A stretch of 33,512 bases of DNA from Anaerolineales bacterium (lineage in GTDB: Bacteria; Chloroflexota; Anaerolineae; 4572-78; NAK82): NCBI GenBank assembly GCA_020343875.1, contig CP070811.1, positions 4,426,420 through 4,459,931 on the forward strand. Direction: 5' to 3'. Of the stretch, positions 14,939-23,656 are shown piece after piece (the stretch's first letter is position 1; every line of letters begins with the position of its first letter). Both the position numbers and the translations under genes were made by a program. The notes beneath the pieces were generated by a model, which ran no database searches, had not been told where the DNA came from, and saw nothing but the letters and a program-made list of their open reading frames with translations.

Positions 14939-16522
14939 CTAGAATCCTGGACAGCCTGTGCCACCCAAGATTTCGTTGATCTGATTGTGTGCGTCCTCAA
15001 GTGCCTCTTCGGGGGTCTTATCCCCGGTGAAAGCGAGCTGAGCCGCGGTGTTTACCGCCTCAATGACCTGCGGCCATTCCTTGATCTGGGGCACGAACTT
15101 GGCCTTGGGCAACTGGCCAGCGATGGCTTTGGCGAACTTGTCGGTGACCAGCGGTTGGTACTCTTCGGAGACATCGCTGCGGGCCGAGGTGACGCGAGCG
15201 TCCTCGAACCACTTTTGCTCCTGTTCCTTGGCCGTAATGAACTTGATCAGTTCCCAGGCCTCTTGGGGATGCTCCGTGTTGGGATTGATGGCCCAGGCGC
15301 TCAGCCAGGCGGTTGTGGTGAAGTCGGGGTCTGTGCCTGCCTTGATGGGCACGTCGGCCACCTCCAGGACTTCGAAGGCGTTCAGATCGGGATTGACCGA
15401 GGCGACGATGGGCGCTGTCCAGCCGGAGCCTAACAACATGGCGATCTGCTCATTGGCCATTTGCTCCCGGACGGTGCCCGGGTTCTGGGCGGTGACACCA
15501 GGCGGGATAACCTCGTGCTCGGTGAACAGCCCGGTGAAGTAGGCAAAGGCTTCCTTGGCTTGGGGGGTGTTGAGCGCCGAGCAGGTATAGTCTTCGTTCA
15601 GGTAGTCGCCGCCGTGGCTGAAGAGAATGGGGCTGACTCGCAGCTCAAAACCAGGATCGACAGCCCCAATGGTTCCGAATCCCCAGGTATCGACTTGCCC
15701 GTCGCCATCTTTATCCCGCGTCAGTGCCTGCGCATTTGCCAGGAACTCATCCCAGGTAGCAGGGGGCTTGGTCGGATCCAGGCCCGCCTCCTGGTACAGG
15801 TTTGTGTTGTAGAAGAGGGCCATGGACATGAAGTCCCCTGGAATCGCGAAATAGGAGCCTTCGTACTGCATCATAGCCAGGGTTTGAGGGTACCAGGGGG
15901 CCAGGAAGGCATCTCCCCCCTCTGCTTCAATGAAGGGGGTCAGATCCAAGAGAAAGCCTCGCTCGATGAAGGAGCGCAGCGAGTAGGCATGCAGGTGGAT
16001 CACGTCTGGCCCGGCGCCTGCCTGGATCTCAGTGGCATACTTGGTGTCTTTGTCACCATACGAGACATAGTCCAGTTCGAGTGTGATGTTGGGGTGCAGG
16101 GCTCCGTAAGTCTCGAAGGCTTCCTTGAGGGATTTTTCCCAGTGAGGTTCGGTCAGATGCCAGTCGGAGAAGACCAGAGTTACTTCTTCTCCTGGTTCGG
16201 CCCCAGGCACAGGGACGGCCAGATAGGCCTCGGCCTCAGCAGCACTGGGGATATAGATCTTCCAACCCACCTCGATCAGATCTGGGTTGGTGATGGTGGC
16301 GTAGCTGCTGTCCTGGGCCGCTTTCTGGTTGGTCAGTTCCATGATGGCCGGATACGCGAGCAGGTTGCCCAGGTACTTCTCGGCCAGCTTGCTCAGCCAG
16401 TCGTCGTTCACGACCACGTAGTCCTGGCCGCCGTCTTGCACCGGTGGGGCAGCGATCACGACGGGTGCCGTAATTGCCAGCATGCTGACAATCACCAGCA
16501 AGTTGAGAAATTTCTTGGTCAT
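14939..16522 (-). CDS. Sugar ABC transporter substrate-binding protein with N-terminal LysM domain
   Basis: Secreted solute receptor of the CUT1 importer encoded downstream. The ATG at 16522 is chosen because AAAGGAGG stands just before it; an upstream in-frame ATG at 16576 has none. The signal peptide covers residues 1-25 (ends VVIAAPP, no lipobox cysteine). Residues about 34-93 are a LysM-like module (DYVVVNDDWLSKLAEKYLG ... GWKIYIPS), which in other proteins binds peptidoglycan or chitin-like N-acetylglucosamine chains. The remainder is a MalE-like family-1 extracellular solute-binding domain. LysM may hold the receptor to the cell wall in place of a lipid anchor, or pre-bind a glycan (inference). 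A LysM module on such a receptor is unusual. Confidence 0.88.
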   Translation of the reverse strand: MTKKFLNLLVIVSMLAITAPVVIAAPPVQDGGQDYVVVNDDWLSKLAEKYLGNLLAYPAIMELTNQKAAQDSSYATITNPDLIEVGWKIYIPSAAEAEAYLAVPVPGAEPGEEVTLVFSDWHLTEPHWEKSLKEAFETYGALHPNITLELDYVSYGDKDTKYATEIQAGAGPDVIHLHAYSLRSFIERGFLLDLTPFIEAEGGDAFLAPWYPQTLAMMQYEGSYFAIPGDFMSMALFYNTNLYQEAGLDPTKPPATWDEFLANAQALTRDKDGDGQVDTWGFGTIGAVDPGFELRVSPILFSHGGDYLNEDYTCSALNTPQAKEAFAYFTGLFTEHEVIPPGVTAQNPGTVREQMANEQIAMLLGSGWTAPIVASVNPDLNAFEVLEVADVPIKAGTDPDFTTTAWLSAWAINPNTEHPQEAWELIKFITAKEQEQKWFEDARVTSARSDVSEEYQPLVTDKFAKAIAGQLPKAKFVPQIKEWPQVIEAVNTAAQLAFTGDKTPEEALEDAHNQINEILGGTGCPGF

Positions 16523-16802
16523 TTGGGTATCCTCCTTTGGATTTAAACCGTCAATGATCCGGTCCACAAACATCACACACTGTGTAGACGGGAAACGCTA
16601 TGTTTCGGTTGGTGCCCTCCTTTCTTTTTGAGCTCTCTCAAAAGACTCGCGGGACAGGTTTTTGGGGGAGGAAGGCCATTGGGGTGCTTCCCAGCACCGA
16701 GCCAGATCCTCGTGGACCCGCTGGGCGAGAAGTCCTGCTGCGGGACCCACTTTTTGGCCAACACTCAGCAGGCCGTCCCCCGATCTCGCCTCCAGGGGCT
16801 GG
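16523..16802. other. 280-bp intergenic region before the LysM binding protein
   Basis: No convincing gene. It contains the AAAGGAGG ribosome-binding site for the LysM protein and a small hairpin TTTTGAG-CTCT-CTCAAAA (16626-16643), without a following T-run on the minus strand. The size suggests a separate promoter or RNA-processing region between the two transporter sets, but I see no clear -35/-10 pair. Confidence 0.4.
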
Positions 16803-17777
16803 CTAGAAAACGCTGTCCGGGTCGTAGTGCCTTTGCACGTTGTCGATGGTGATGAGTGGGGAGGGCAGAACCGTATCGTGGGGCGCGCTCGCCCCCGCGA
16901 AGATGGCCATGAGCCGGTGGAAGGCTGCCCGTCCGATCTGGTCGGAGTTGTTCCGGCCGGTGCACGCGTAGTTGGAGCCATCCGACATTATGGCCTCCAG
17001 GGCGGCCTTTTCGCCGTCTACCCCACACAGGAACATCTCGTTGCTCCGACCGGCATCCGCGATGGCGTTCTGAGCGCCCAGGCACATCGAGTCGTTCTCA
17101 CAGAAGACGGCGTCGATCTTGTCGTAGCGCGCCAGCATATCCTCCATCAAGGTGAACCCACCATCGGAGCTCCAGCCGCCGAAGTCGGGGGCCATCTCCA
17201 GCTTGATGTTGGATGCTTCTACTACGGAGAGCATACCGTTGGTACGATCTAGGCCAATTGAGTTGTCCGCAGGCCCGCCACGCAGCACGACGATGAAACC
17301 TTCGCCGCCCAGCCTATCCACAATGTACCCCCCATCTTGCACGCCGATGAGGTAGTTATCGGGGCCAACCCAACTGGTGTACTCGCCACCCTTCAGCAGC
17401 CGGTCCACCAGCACCACCGGGACGCCGGCTTTCTGGATGGCATCGAGGGCAGCCGGCGCTGCCTCTAGCCACGCGCCGCTGACAATCAGCCCATCCACAT
17501 TCTGGGCCAATACGTCTTCCACGTCCGACGTGAGCTTCTCGGCATCGCCGTCAGCATCGGTAATGAGCAACTGCACGTTCTCGTAGTAGGCCGCCTCTTC
17601 CTCCACGGCCTGAGACATGCCTATGAAGTAGGGACAGCAAAGGGAGAAATTGACCATCCCAATTTTGATGTCACGTACCTCGCCGGCACCCTCTTCAGCC
17701 GGGGCTGCCTGACGGCAACTGACGATGGTCAGGGCCAGCACCAGCAGCAGAGTCCCTAAAGTGAGAAACCGCTTCAT
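16803..17777 (-). CDS. Sugar ABC transporter substrate-binding lipoprotein, RbsB-like (CUT2)
   Basis: Solute receptor of the ribose/xylose/galactose type. The N-terminus MKRFLTLGTLLLVLALTIVSC is a lipoprotein signal with the modified cysteine at C21. The body has the two-lobed periplasmic-binding-protein-4 pattern: FSLCCPYFIGMSQAVEEEA, LAQNVDGLIVSG, AGVPVVLVDR, VFCENDSMCLGAQNAI and GVDGEKAALEAI. Length 324 residues. It follows the rbsC-like permease by 137 bp and the rbsA-like ATPase, completing a three-component importer. The sugar bound cannot be deduced. Confidence 0.9.
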   Translation of the reverse strand: MKRFLTLGTLLLVLALTIVSCRQAAPAEEGAGEVRDIKIGMVNFSLCCPYFIGMSQAVEEEAAYYENVQLLITDADGDAEKLTSDVEDVLAQNVDGLIVSGAWLEAAPAALDAIQKAGVPVVLVDRLLKGGEYTSWVGPDNYLIGVQDGGYIVDRLGGEGFIVVLRGGPADNSIGLDRTNGMLSVVEASNIKLEMAPDFGGWSSDGGFTLMEDMLARYDKIDAVFCENDSMCLGAQNAIADAGRSNEMFLCGVDGEKAALEAIMSDGSNYACTGRNNSDQIGRAAFHRLMAIFAGASAPHDTVLPSPLITIDNVQRHYDPDSVF

Positions 17778-17914
17778 TGTCTCTATCCTCCTTAGTTAAG
17801 GTGATATGGTCCAGTTTTCAGCCTCATCTTGAATTCGATTCTGTTCGCCTGCTCCCTCCTTTCCACGCCTCCTTCCTGAACGCGGCGATGAATGCGCACA
17901 GCACAGCGTCCGGC

Positions 17915-18934
17915 CTATTGGTCTCTGCGCCGGGCCAGGACGGCAAATATGATAATCAGTCCCTTCAGAATCTGTTGGTAGTAGGACTGCACGTTGAACA
18001 GATTCAAGAGGTTGTCAATCAGTCCCAAGGTGAGCACACCGCCGAACGTGCCGATCACGCCGCCGCCGCCGCCGCCCAGGATACCTCCACCGATGACTAC
18101 CGCCGCGATGGCGTCCAGTTCGTAACCGACCCCTACATTGGGCTGGGCGATCCCCAGCCGGGAGGCCAGCAGCACCCCGGCGATGGCGGAGAAGAATCCC
18201 GAGATGATGTAGGCCAGCAAGATGTGCCTGCCGACATTGATACCTGCCAACCTGACCGCTTCCTCATTCCCGCCAATGGCCACAATAGCCCGCCCAACCG
18301 TGGTTCGGTTAAGGAAGACCCACACCAAGGGGAAACAAGCCAGCATAATGATGACGGCGACGGGCACTGGGCCGATGAAACCGCCGCCCAAGAGCCTGCG
18401 GAAGGCCGGGTTGGATGGCGTTTGCGGGGTTTCTGAGTAGACGTAGATCATGCCCCGGAAGGCGCTCAAGGTGGCCAGGGTGACGATGAAGGGGGGCAGT
18501 TTGAAACGGGCAACCAGGAAGCCATTTGCCGCACCCGCCAGCAAGCCAATTCCCAAACCAATCAGAACGGCCAGGGGAAGACCTATCTGGTCTGTCAGGC
18601 CGGCAGCCAGGATTCCGGTCAGGGCCACAATCGGCCCAACTGAAAGATCGATGCCTCCGGTCAGGATGACCACCAGCATGCCAAGGCTAGCCAGGCCATT
18701 GGTCACGATCTGGCGGAACAGGTTGCTGAGATTCCGCTGGGTGAAGAACACGTCCGAGGCTGAGGCGGCGATCAGGATCAGGATCACAAACGCTGCCATG
18801 AAGCTGTAGTCTGCCCACTGGCGGCGTGTCTCCTCTCCAAACCGTTGGCCGATCAGGGCAAGCAGACGGGCGACAGCAGGTCGCTGCTGGCCATCAGGCG
18901 TATTGGATGATATGTTGTGCATACCCGTTTCCAT
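17915..18934 (-). CDS. Sugar ABC transporter permease, RbsC-like (CUT2)
   Basis: Membrane permease of the BPD_transp_2 family, 339 residues with about eight to ten hydrophobic segments. Family motifs include LVVILTGGIDLSVGPIVALTG, the AGAANGFLVARFKLPPFIVTLAT stretch and VVIGGGILGGGGGGVIGT. The start at 18934 lies 8 bp after the ATPase stop codon; an ATG at 18922 is an alternative start. It pairs with the ATPase upstream and the lipoprotein downstream. Confidence 0.93.
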   Translation of the reverse strand: METGMHNISSNTPDGQQRPAVARLLALIGQRFGEETRRQWADYSFMAAFVILILIAASASDVFFTQRNLSNLFRQIVTNGLASLGMLVVILTGGIDLSVGPIVALTGILAAGLTDQIGLPLAVLIGLGIGLLAGAANGFLVARFKLPPFIVTLATLSAFRGMIYVYSETPQTPSNPAFRRLLGGGFIGPVPVAVIIMLACFPLVWVFLNRTTVGRAIVAIGGNEEAVRLAGINVGRHILLAYIISGFFSAIAGVLLASRLGIAQPNVGVGYELDAIAAVVIGGGILGGGGGGVIGTFGGVLTLGLIDNLLNLFNVQSYYQQILKGLIIIFAVLARRRDQ

Positions 18935-18942
18935 TCATTTGA

Positions 18943-20445
18943 CTAATGGACCACCCCGGCAGCACTGGCCAGCAGGCTTTCCTCGCTGGCCAGCGATCTA
19001 GAAAACTCTCCGACCAGGCGGCCTTCCCTGAACACCAAAGCCCGGTCGCTCATGCCCAGAATCTCCGGCAATTCTGAGGAGATAAGCAGGATACCCACTC
19101 CTTTGTCGGCCAGATCGCCTATGATGTGGTAAATCTCGACTTTGGTGGCTACGTCCACCCCTCGGGTGGGTTCATCCAGGATGAGTACTTTGGCCTCAGC
19201 CAGCAGCCACTTGGCCAAGACTACCTTCTGTTGATTACCCCCGCTCAGCGTCCGCACCAAACGCTCGATCTTAGCAGGGCGGATATCCAGCTCTTGGACC
19301 TTAGACTGCACCAGCGCATGCTGTTTCTGCCGGTCCAGGAAAATGCCGCGGCCCATGCGCTGCATGGTGACCAGGCTTGAGTTGTCTCGAACCGAGCAGC
19401 TGAGTACCAGACCGTCCCGTTTGCGATCCTCGGTCAGCAAGGCGATGCCTGCCAGCACCGCATAGTGGGGTGATCTCGGCCTGATCACCTCTCCGTCCAG
19501 GTAGATTGTGCCGGAGGTGGGCAGTTCGGCGCCGAAGATGCATCTGGCCAACTGGGTGCGGCCACTGCCCACCAGTCCAAACAGGCCCAGGATTTCACCC
19601 CGAGCGAGGGAGAAGGAGACATCCGTAAAGGCCCCCTCTCTACTCAGGTTCTTGACCGCCAGAATCTCCTCTCCAGGCGGCATATCTCGAGTGGGATAGA
19701 TCTGGTCCAGCGTTCGACCTACCATCATGCCAATCAAATCGCTCTCATTGGTTGCCTGAGAATCCACGGTGCCCACCACCTCTCCATCCCTGAGCACGGT
19801 GATTCGATCCGCCACTTCGAAGACTTCATCCAGCCGGTGCGAGATGTACAGAATCAGGGTGGATTCCTGCTTGAGCTTGCGGATGAGGGCAAACAGAAGT
19901 CTCAACTCCTCCTGGGAGAGCACCGCTGAAGGTTCGTCCAGAATCAGGATGGTTGGCCTTTCTGCCACCGCCTTGGCGATCTCCACCATCTGCTGAAGAG
20001 AGACGCTCATGCGCGAGATGGGCGTCCGTACGTGGATGCCGGTGAAGCCGATGCCTTGCAGGATTTCGTCCGCGCGGCGGTGAGCCCTGGCCCAATCGAC
20101 CCACCATGACAGCCTGCCTCTGGGCATCTGGCCTAGCAGGATGTTCTCGGTCACGGTCAGGTGAGGGATTAGGCTGAATTCCTGGTACACGGTTCGGATG
20201 CCCAGGTTGAACGCGTCGTGCGGGGTGCTCAGGTCAACCGGCTGCCCGGCCAACAGGATTCTCCCAGCATCTGGGCGTAGAGCCCCAGCCAGGATCTTAA
20301 TCAGTGTGGTTTTGCCGGCGCCGTTTTCGCCCACGATGGCATGCACTTCGCCAATGGTGGCAGAGAAGTCGACCTCGCGCAGGGCCTGAGTCCCATCATA
20401 GCTCTTGCTGATGGCCCGCATTTGCAGGAAATCCGGGTTGGCCAT
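18943..20445 (-). CDS. Sugar ABC transporter ATP-binding protein, RbsA-like (double ATPase)
   Basis: Fused pair of ABC ATPase domains powering the ribose-type importer. Domain 1 has Walker A GENGAGKTT (39-47) and Walker B LILDEPSAVLS. Domain 2 has the degenerate Walker A GLVGSGRTQ typical of this family, signature LSGGNQQKVVLAKWL and Walker B LILDEPTRGVD. At 500 residues it is full length. Its ribosome-binding site AAGGAGG overlaps the stop codon of the aldehyde dehydrogenase gene 8 bp upstream, so the two are tightly coupled. Confidence 0.95.
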   Translation of the reverse strand: MANPDFLQMRAISKSYDGTQALREVDFSATIGEVHAIVGENGAGKTTLIKILAGALRPDAGRILLAGQPVDLSTPHDAFNLGIRTVYQEFSLIPHLTVTENILLGQMPRGRLSWWVDWARAHRRADEILQGIGFTGIHVRTPISRMSVSLQQMVEIAKAVAERPTILILDEPSAVLSQEELRLLFALIRKLKQESTLILYISHRLDEVFEVADRITVLRDGEVVGTVDSQATNESDLIGMMVGRTLDQIYPTRDMPPGEEILAVKNLSREGAFTDVSFSLARGEILGLFGLVGSGRTQLARCIFGAELPTSGTIYLDGEVIRPRSPHYAVLAGIALLTEDRKRDGLVLSCSVRDNSSLVTMQRMGRGIFLDRQKQHALVQSKVQELDIRPAKIERLVRTLSGGNQQKVVLAKWLLAEAKVLILDEPTRGVDVATKVEIYHIIGDLADKGVGILLISSELPEILGMSDRALVFREGRLVGEFSRSLASEESLLASAAGVVH

Positions 20446-20453
20446 GGGCCTCC

Positions 20454-21905
20454 TTACTCCTGAGAAAATACCGACAGAGCGTCGTGCACCAAGATCACTT
20501 TCTGCTCCGTCATTTCGTCAAGGGTGTCGTGTAGACCTTCACGTCCGTGACCGCTCATCTTGATGCCGCCAAAGGGCAGGCTTTCCACCCGCAGGGCCGA
20601 AGACCAGTTGATGATGACACCTCCCGCCTCAAGTTGATAGGCAATGTCGAAGGCGCGGGAGATATCCTGGGTGAATATGGCTGCCTGCAGGCCGAATGGG
20701 CTATCATTCGCCATGCTAATCGCCTGGTCTACCGTCTCAAACGCCACCAGGGGAGCGACCGGCCCGAAAGTCTCCTCGCGGAATAACTCGACATGGGGTG
20801 GTACGTTGGTCAAGACGGTAGGCTCGATGAATGCGCGGCGGCGACCACCGCCGGCTTTCAGCGTCGCGCCGGCCTTGACCGCATCCTGAATGACCGTCTC
20901 AACCTGGACTGCGGCATGCTCGCTGATGAGCGGTCCGACATCGGTATCCTCTTCCAGTTGGTCTCCTACCTTGAGGGCCTGGGCCTTGTCTGTCAGAAGG
21001 TCGGCGAATTCGTCGTAGATGGGAGATTCGACGAATATACGCTTGACCGCACAACAAATCTGGCCATTCCCGCGCGCCAGCCGACCCAAGACGATGGCCT
21101 CGGCTGCCTTTTCCAGGTCGGAGTCAGCGCAAACAATAGTGGCATCGTTGCCGCCCAGTTCCATATGCACCTTCTTGAGATGCTTCGAGGCCAGTTCTGA
21201 GATCCTGATGCCTACCGGTGTGCTGCCGGTTACGGTGACCATCTGGACGCCCGGGCTCCTGGCCAGGAAGTCTCCAATCAACTCGCCTGGCCCGGTGAGC
21301 ACCTGGTGGGCCCCCCTGGGCAGGCCCGCTTCCTCCATCAATTCAGCGATCTTGAGCAAGGCCAGAGGGCAGGCGCTGGGCGGCTTGGTGATGACAGCGT
21401 TGCCGGCTGCCAGTGCCGGGGCAGCCTTGTGTGAATATAGCTCTACGGGGTAGTTGAAGGGCACGATAGCTGCTACCACCCCCAGGGGCTGGCGGATCGT
21501 GACCGCGAAGTGGCGCTCCTGGCCCGGCACCGCATCCATGGGCACGCTGCGTCCAAGAATACGTTTGGCCTCCTCGGCAAAACCTCGGAAAATGCGTACC
21601 GAGGCCGCCAGTTCCTCGCGGGTTTGCTGGATGGGCTTACCGTTTTCTTGGGCCAGCAGATGGCTCAGCTCTTCCTGATGAGCCAACATCGCGTCGGCGA
21701 TGCGTTGTAAGATGGCCGATCGCTGGTGGGCCGGGCATTTGCGCATGGCCTGCTTGCCCCGCTGGGCCGCTTCCAGGGCTCTCTCGGCGTCTGCCAACGT
21801 AGCCACTGGGACGCTGTCGATAACCTGACCAGTGCCTGGATTGTGAATGTCACGCGTGCCACTGTCTGAGGCTGATACCCACTGGCTGTCAATTAGCATC
21901 TGCAT
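20454..21905 (-). CDS. NAD(P)-dependent aldehyde dehydrogenase
   Basis: Oxidises an aldehyde to an acid. The start at 21905 is chosen because GGGGAGG lies seven bases upstream; a longer frame from 21938 has no site. In the 483-residue form the catalytic residues are C284 (GNGQICCAVKR), E249 (HMELGGN) and the oxyanion asparagine in PFNYP (N151). The family covers lactaldehyde, glycolaldehyde, succinate-semialdehyde and 2-oxoglutarate-semialdehyde dehydrogenases. In a sugar-acid cluster any of these would be sensible; the last is the final step of oxidative pentose/uronate pathways. No single substrate can be fixed from the sequence. Confidence 0.9.
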   Translation of the reverse strand: MQMLIDSQWVSASDSGTRDIHNPGTGQVIDSVPVATLADAERALEAAQRGKQAMRKCPAHQRSAILQRIADAMLAHQEELSHLLAQENGKPIQQTREELAASVRIFRGFAEEAKRILGRSVPMDAVPGQERHFAVTIRQPLGVVAAIVPFNYPVELYSHKAAPALAAGNAVITKPPSACPLALLKIAELMEEAGLPRGAHQVLTGPGELIGDFLARSPGVQMVTVTGSTPVGIRISELASKHLKKVHMELGGNDATIVCADSDLEKAAEAIVLGRLARGNGQICCAVKRIFVESPIYDEFADLLTDKAQALKVGDQLEEDTDVGPLISEHAAVQVETVIQDAVKAGATLKAGGGRRRAFIEPTVLTNVPPHVELFREETFGPVAPLVAFETVDQAISMANDSPFGLQAAIFTQDISRAFDIAYQLEAGGVIINWSSALRVESLPFGGIKMSGHGREGLHDTLDEMTEQKVILVHDALSVFSQE

Positions 21906-22057
21906 GGTATTTCCTCCCCTGATCATGTCTGGAGCCAATGCAACCGCCTGCGGTGGACGATGGTCCGCCGCCCAGTCCGCACTTGTACTGAAGGTGAGCC
22001 GGATCTTCTTGTCGCGTCATCCTAATGGCTCCTGGTGCGGCAAGGTCTGGAGGCCGC

Positions 22058-23584
22058 TTATATCTCGGCTAGCATATCATAAATGGGCGCCAGGGCTTGA
22101 TAGGCGGCCTCGAAGATGGGATAAATGCGTTCATAAGCTGCCTGGGCGCCAAGCTCAGGCGCGATGGTCTCCCGCACCCGGTTCATGGTCTCAATCATCG
22201 CAAAATCGGGGTACAGGCCCACCCCCACCCCGCCGGTCAGCGCGGCTCCCATGGAGGTTGCCTCTTCGAGGATGGCCAGACGGTGTACCGGCATGCCATA
22301 CACGTCGGCCAAAATCTGGTTCCAGAAGCGGCCACTGGCGCCTCCGCCGATCAGGCGCATGGCTTCAATCCCGGCCCCCTGTGCCTGGAACGCATCCAGG
22401 ATCACCCGCAAGTTCAGGCTGATCCCTTCCAGCACGGCGCGTATCATGTCCGCCCGTGTGTGGCGGATGGTCAAGCCCAGGAAGGCGCCCCTGGCGCGCG
22501 GGTTCCAGCGTGGGCTGCGCTCACCCAGCAGATAGGGCAAGAAGATGAGTCCATTGGCCCCCACGGGAGAGTTGCCTGCTTCCAGGTTCATCAATTCATA
22601 GGAGCTGATGCCCAGCCCTTCAGCCGCCTGTATCTCGACCGGGCATAACCGGTCGCGCGTCCATTGGTAGGAAGCCCCGGCGGCCTGCATGGTGCCGGTG
22701 GGCATGAACATGTGGGGTACCACGTGCCCGAAGGTGAAGGTCTTCTGATCGGGGTCATAGATGGGCTTCTCCGTGGCCAGGGCGATCCAGGAAGATGCGC
22801 CAATGTAGTTGTATGCGGCGCCTTCACTGACCACCCCCGCCCCGGCCGCAGCGCAGGCGCCGTCACCCCCCCCGATGACAACTGGGGTGCCGGCCGCCAC
22901 GCCCACCTCGTCGGCCACCTCAGATTGAACTTCCCCCACCACGTCTGTGGACGCCCGCACCTGGGGCAACTGGGCCGGGTCCAATCCGACCGCCTGGATG
23001 ATCCGCTCGGACCAGCCACCGCCTTCCAGATCATACAGGTTCATGCCGGAGGCGTCCGAAGGGTCGGTGACAAAGGCGCCCGTCAGGCGGGCCACCATGG
23101 CATCCTTGGCGTGCACGAACTTGTAGGCTGCCCGGTAGATGTCGGGTTGGTGGTCGCGTAGCCAGAGGATCTTGCCCAGCGAGTAGGAGGCGCTCAGACG
23201 GTGTCCGGTGATGCGATACACCTCTGGAGGGGAAACCCGCTCAGCCACCCAACGTTCCTGGGCCACCGAACGTTGGTCGGCCCAGATGATCGCTTGGCGC
23301 AGCGGCCGGGCCTGCCTGTCCAACGGGACGCAGCCCATCATCTGTCCGCTGAAGACAATGCAGGCCACCTGGTCGGATCGAACCCGGGTTTGCCCCAGCA
23401 GCTGGCGGGTGGAAGCGCAGACAGCATGCCACCAATCCTGCGGGTCCTGTTCGGCCCAACTGGTTTGGGCGTACTCGGTCTGGTAGGCATAGAAGGCGCT
23501 GCTCACCAGGCTGCCCTCCTGATCGTACAGGGTGGCTTTGTTGCCGGTCGTGCCCAGGTCGTGGGCCAGGATGTAGTTTTTCAT
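22058..23584 (-). CDS. FGGY-family carbohydrate kinase (xylulokinase-like)
   Basis: Phosphorylates a sugar or polyol with ATP; 508 residues, two actin-fold domains. Visible are the phosphate-1 loop HDLGTTGNKATLYD (8-21), catalytic D241 in GGGDGACAAAG, the adenosine-binding region and MRLIGGGASGRFWNQILADV. The substrate-loop motif, usually SGQMHG in xylulokinases, reads SGQMMG (about 79-84), so the histidine is replaced by methionine and the xylulose assignment is doubtful. Possible products include a phosphorylated ketose, polyol or tetronate. It is followed by the aldehyde dehydrogenase gene after about 150 bp and preceded by the aldo/keto reductase gene after 72 bp. Confidence 0.85.
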   Translation of the reverse strand: MKNYILAHDLGTTGNKATLYDQEGSLVSSAFYAYQTEYAQTSWAEQDPQDWWHAVCASTRQLLGQTRVRSDQVACIVFSGQMMGCVPLDRQARPLRQAIIWADQRSVAQERWVAERVSPPEVYRITGHRLSASYSLGKILWLRDHQPDIYRAAYKFVHAKDAMVARLTGAFVTDPSDASGMNLYDLEGGGWSERIIQAVGLDPAQLPQVRASTDVVGEVQSEVADEVGVAAGTPVVIGGGDGACAAAGAGVVSEGAAYNYIGASSWIALATEKPIYDPDQKTFTFGHVVPHMFMPTGTMQAAGASYQWTRDRLCPVEIQAAEGLGISSYELMNLEAGNSPVGANGLIFLPYLLGERSPRWNPRARGAFLGLTIRHTRADMIRAVLEGISLNLRVILDAFQAQGAGIEAMRLIGGGASGRFWNQILADVYGMPVHRLAILEEATSMGAALTGGVGVGLYPDFAMIETMNRVRETIAPELGAQAAYERIYPIFEAAYQALAPIYDMLAEI

Positions 23585-23656
23585 ATCAGGTCCTCGTTGG
23601 TCTGGGCGCCTTCGGTCTGCACCGCTACCGAGGGCTGCACCTCAATCGACGGTAGG

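Noticed and set aside
15461-16546. Long plus-strand open frame of 361 codons
   Set aside because: Complementary to the LysM sugar-binding protein gene, whose domains, signal peptide and ribosome-binding site are convincing.
16735-16771. Hairpin CTGCTG/CAGCAG as a terminator after the RbsB-like gene
   Set aside because: The stem is only 6 bp with a 25-nt loop and no T-run on the minus strand.
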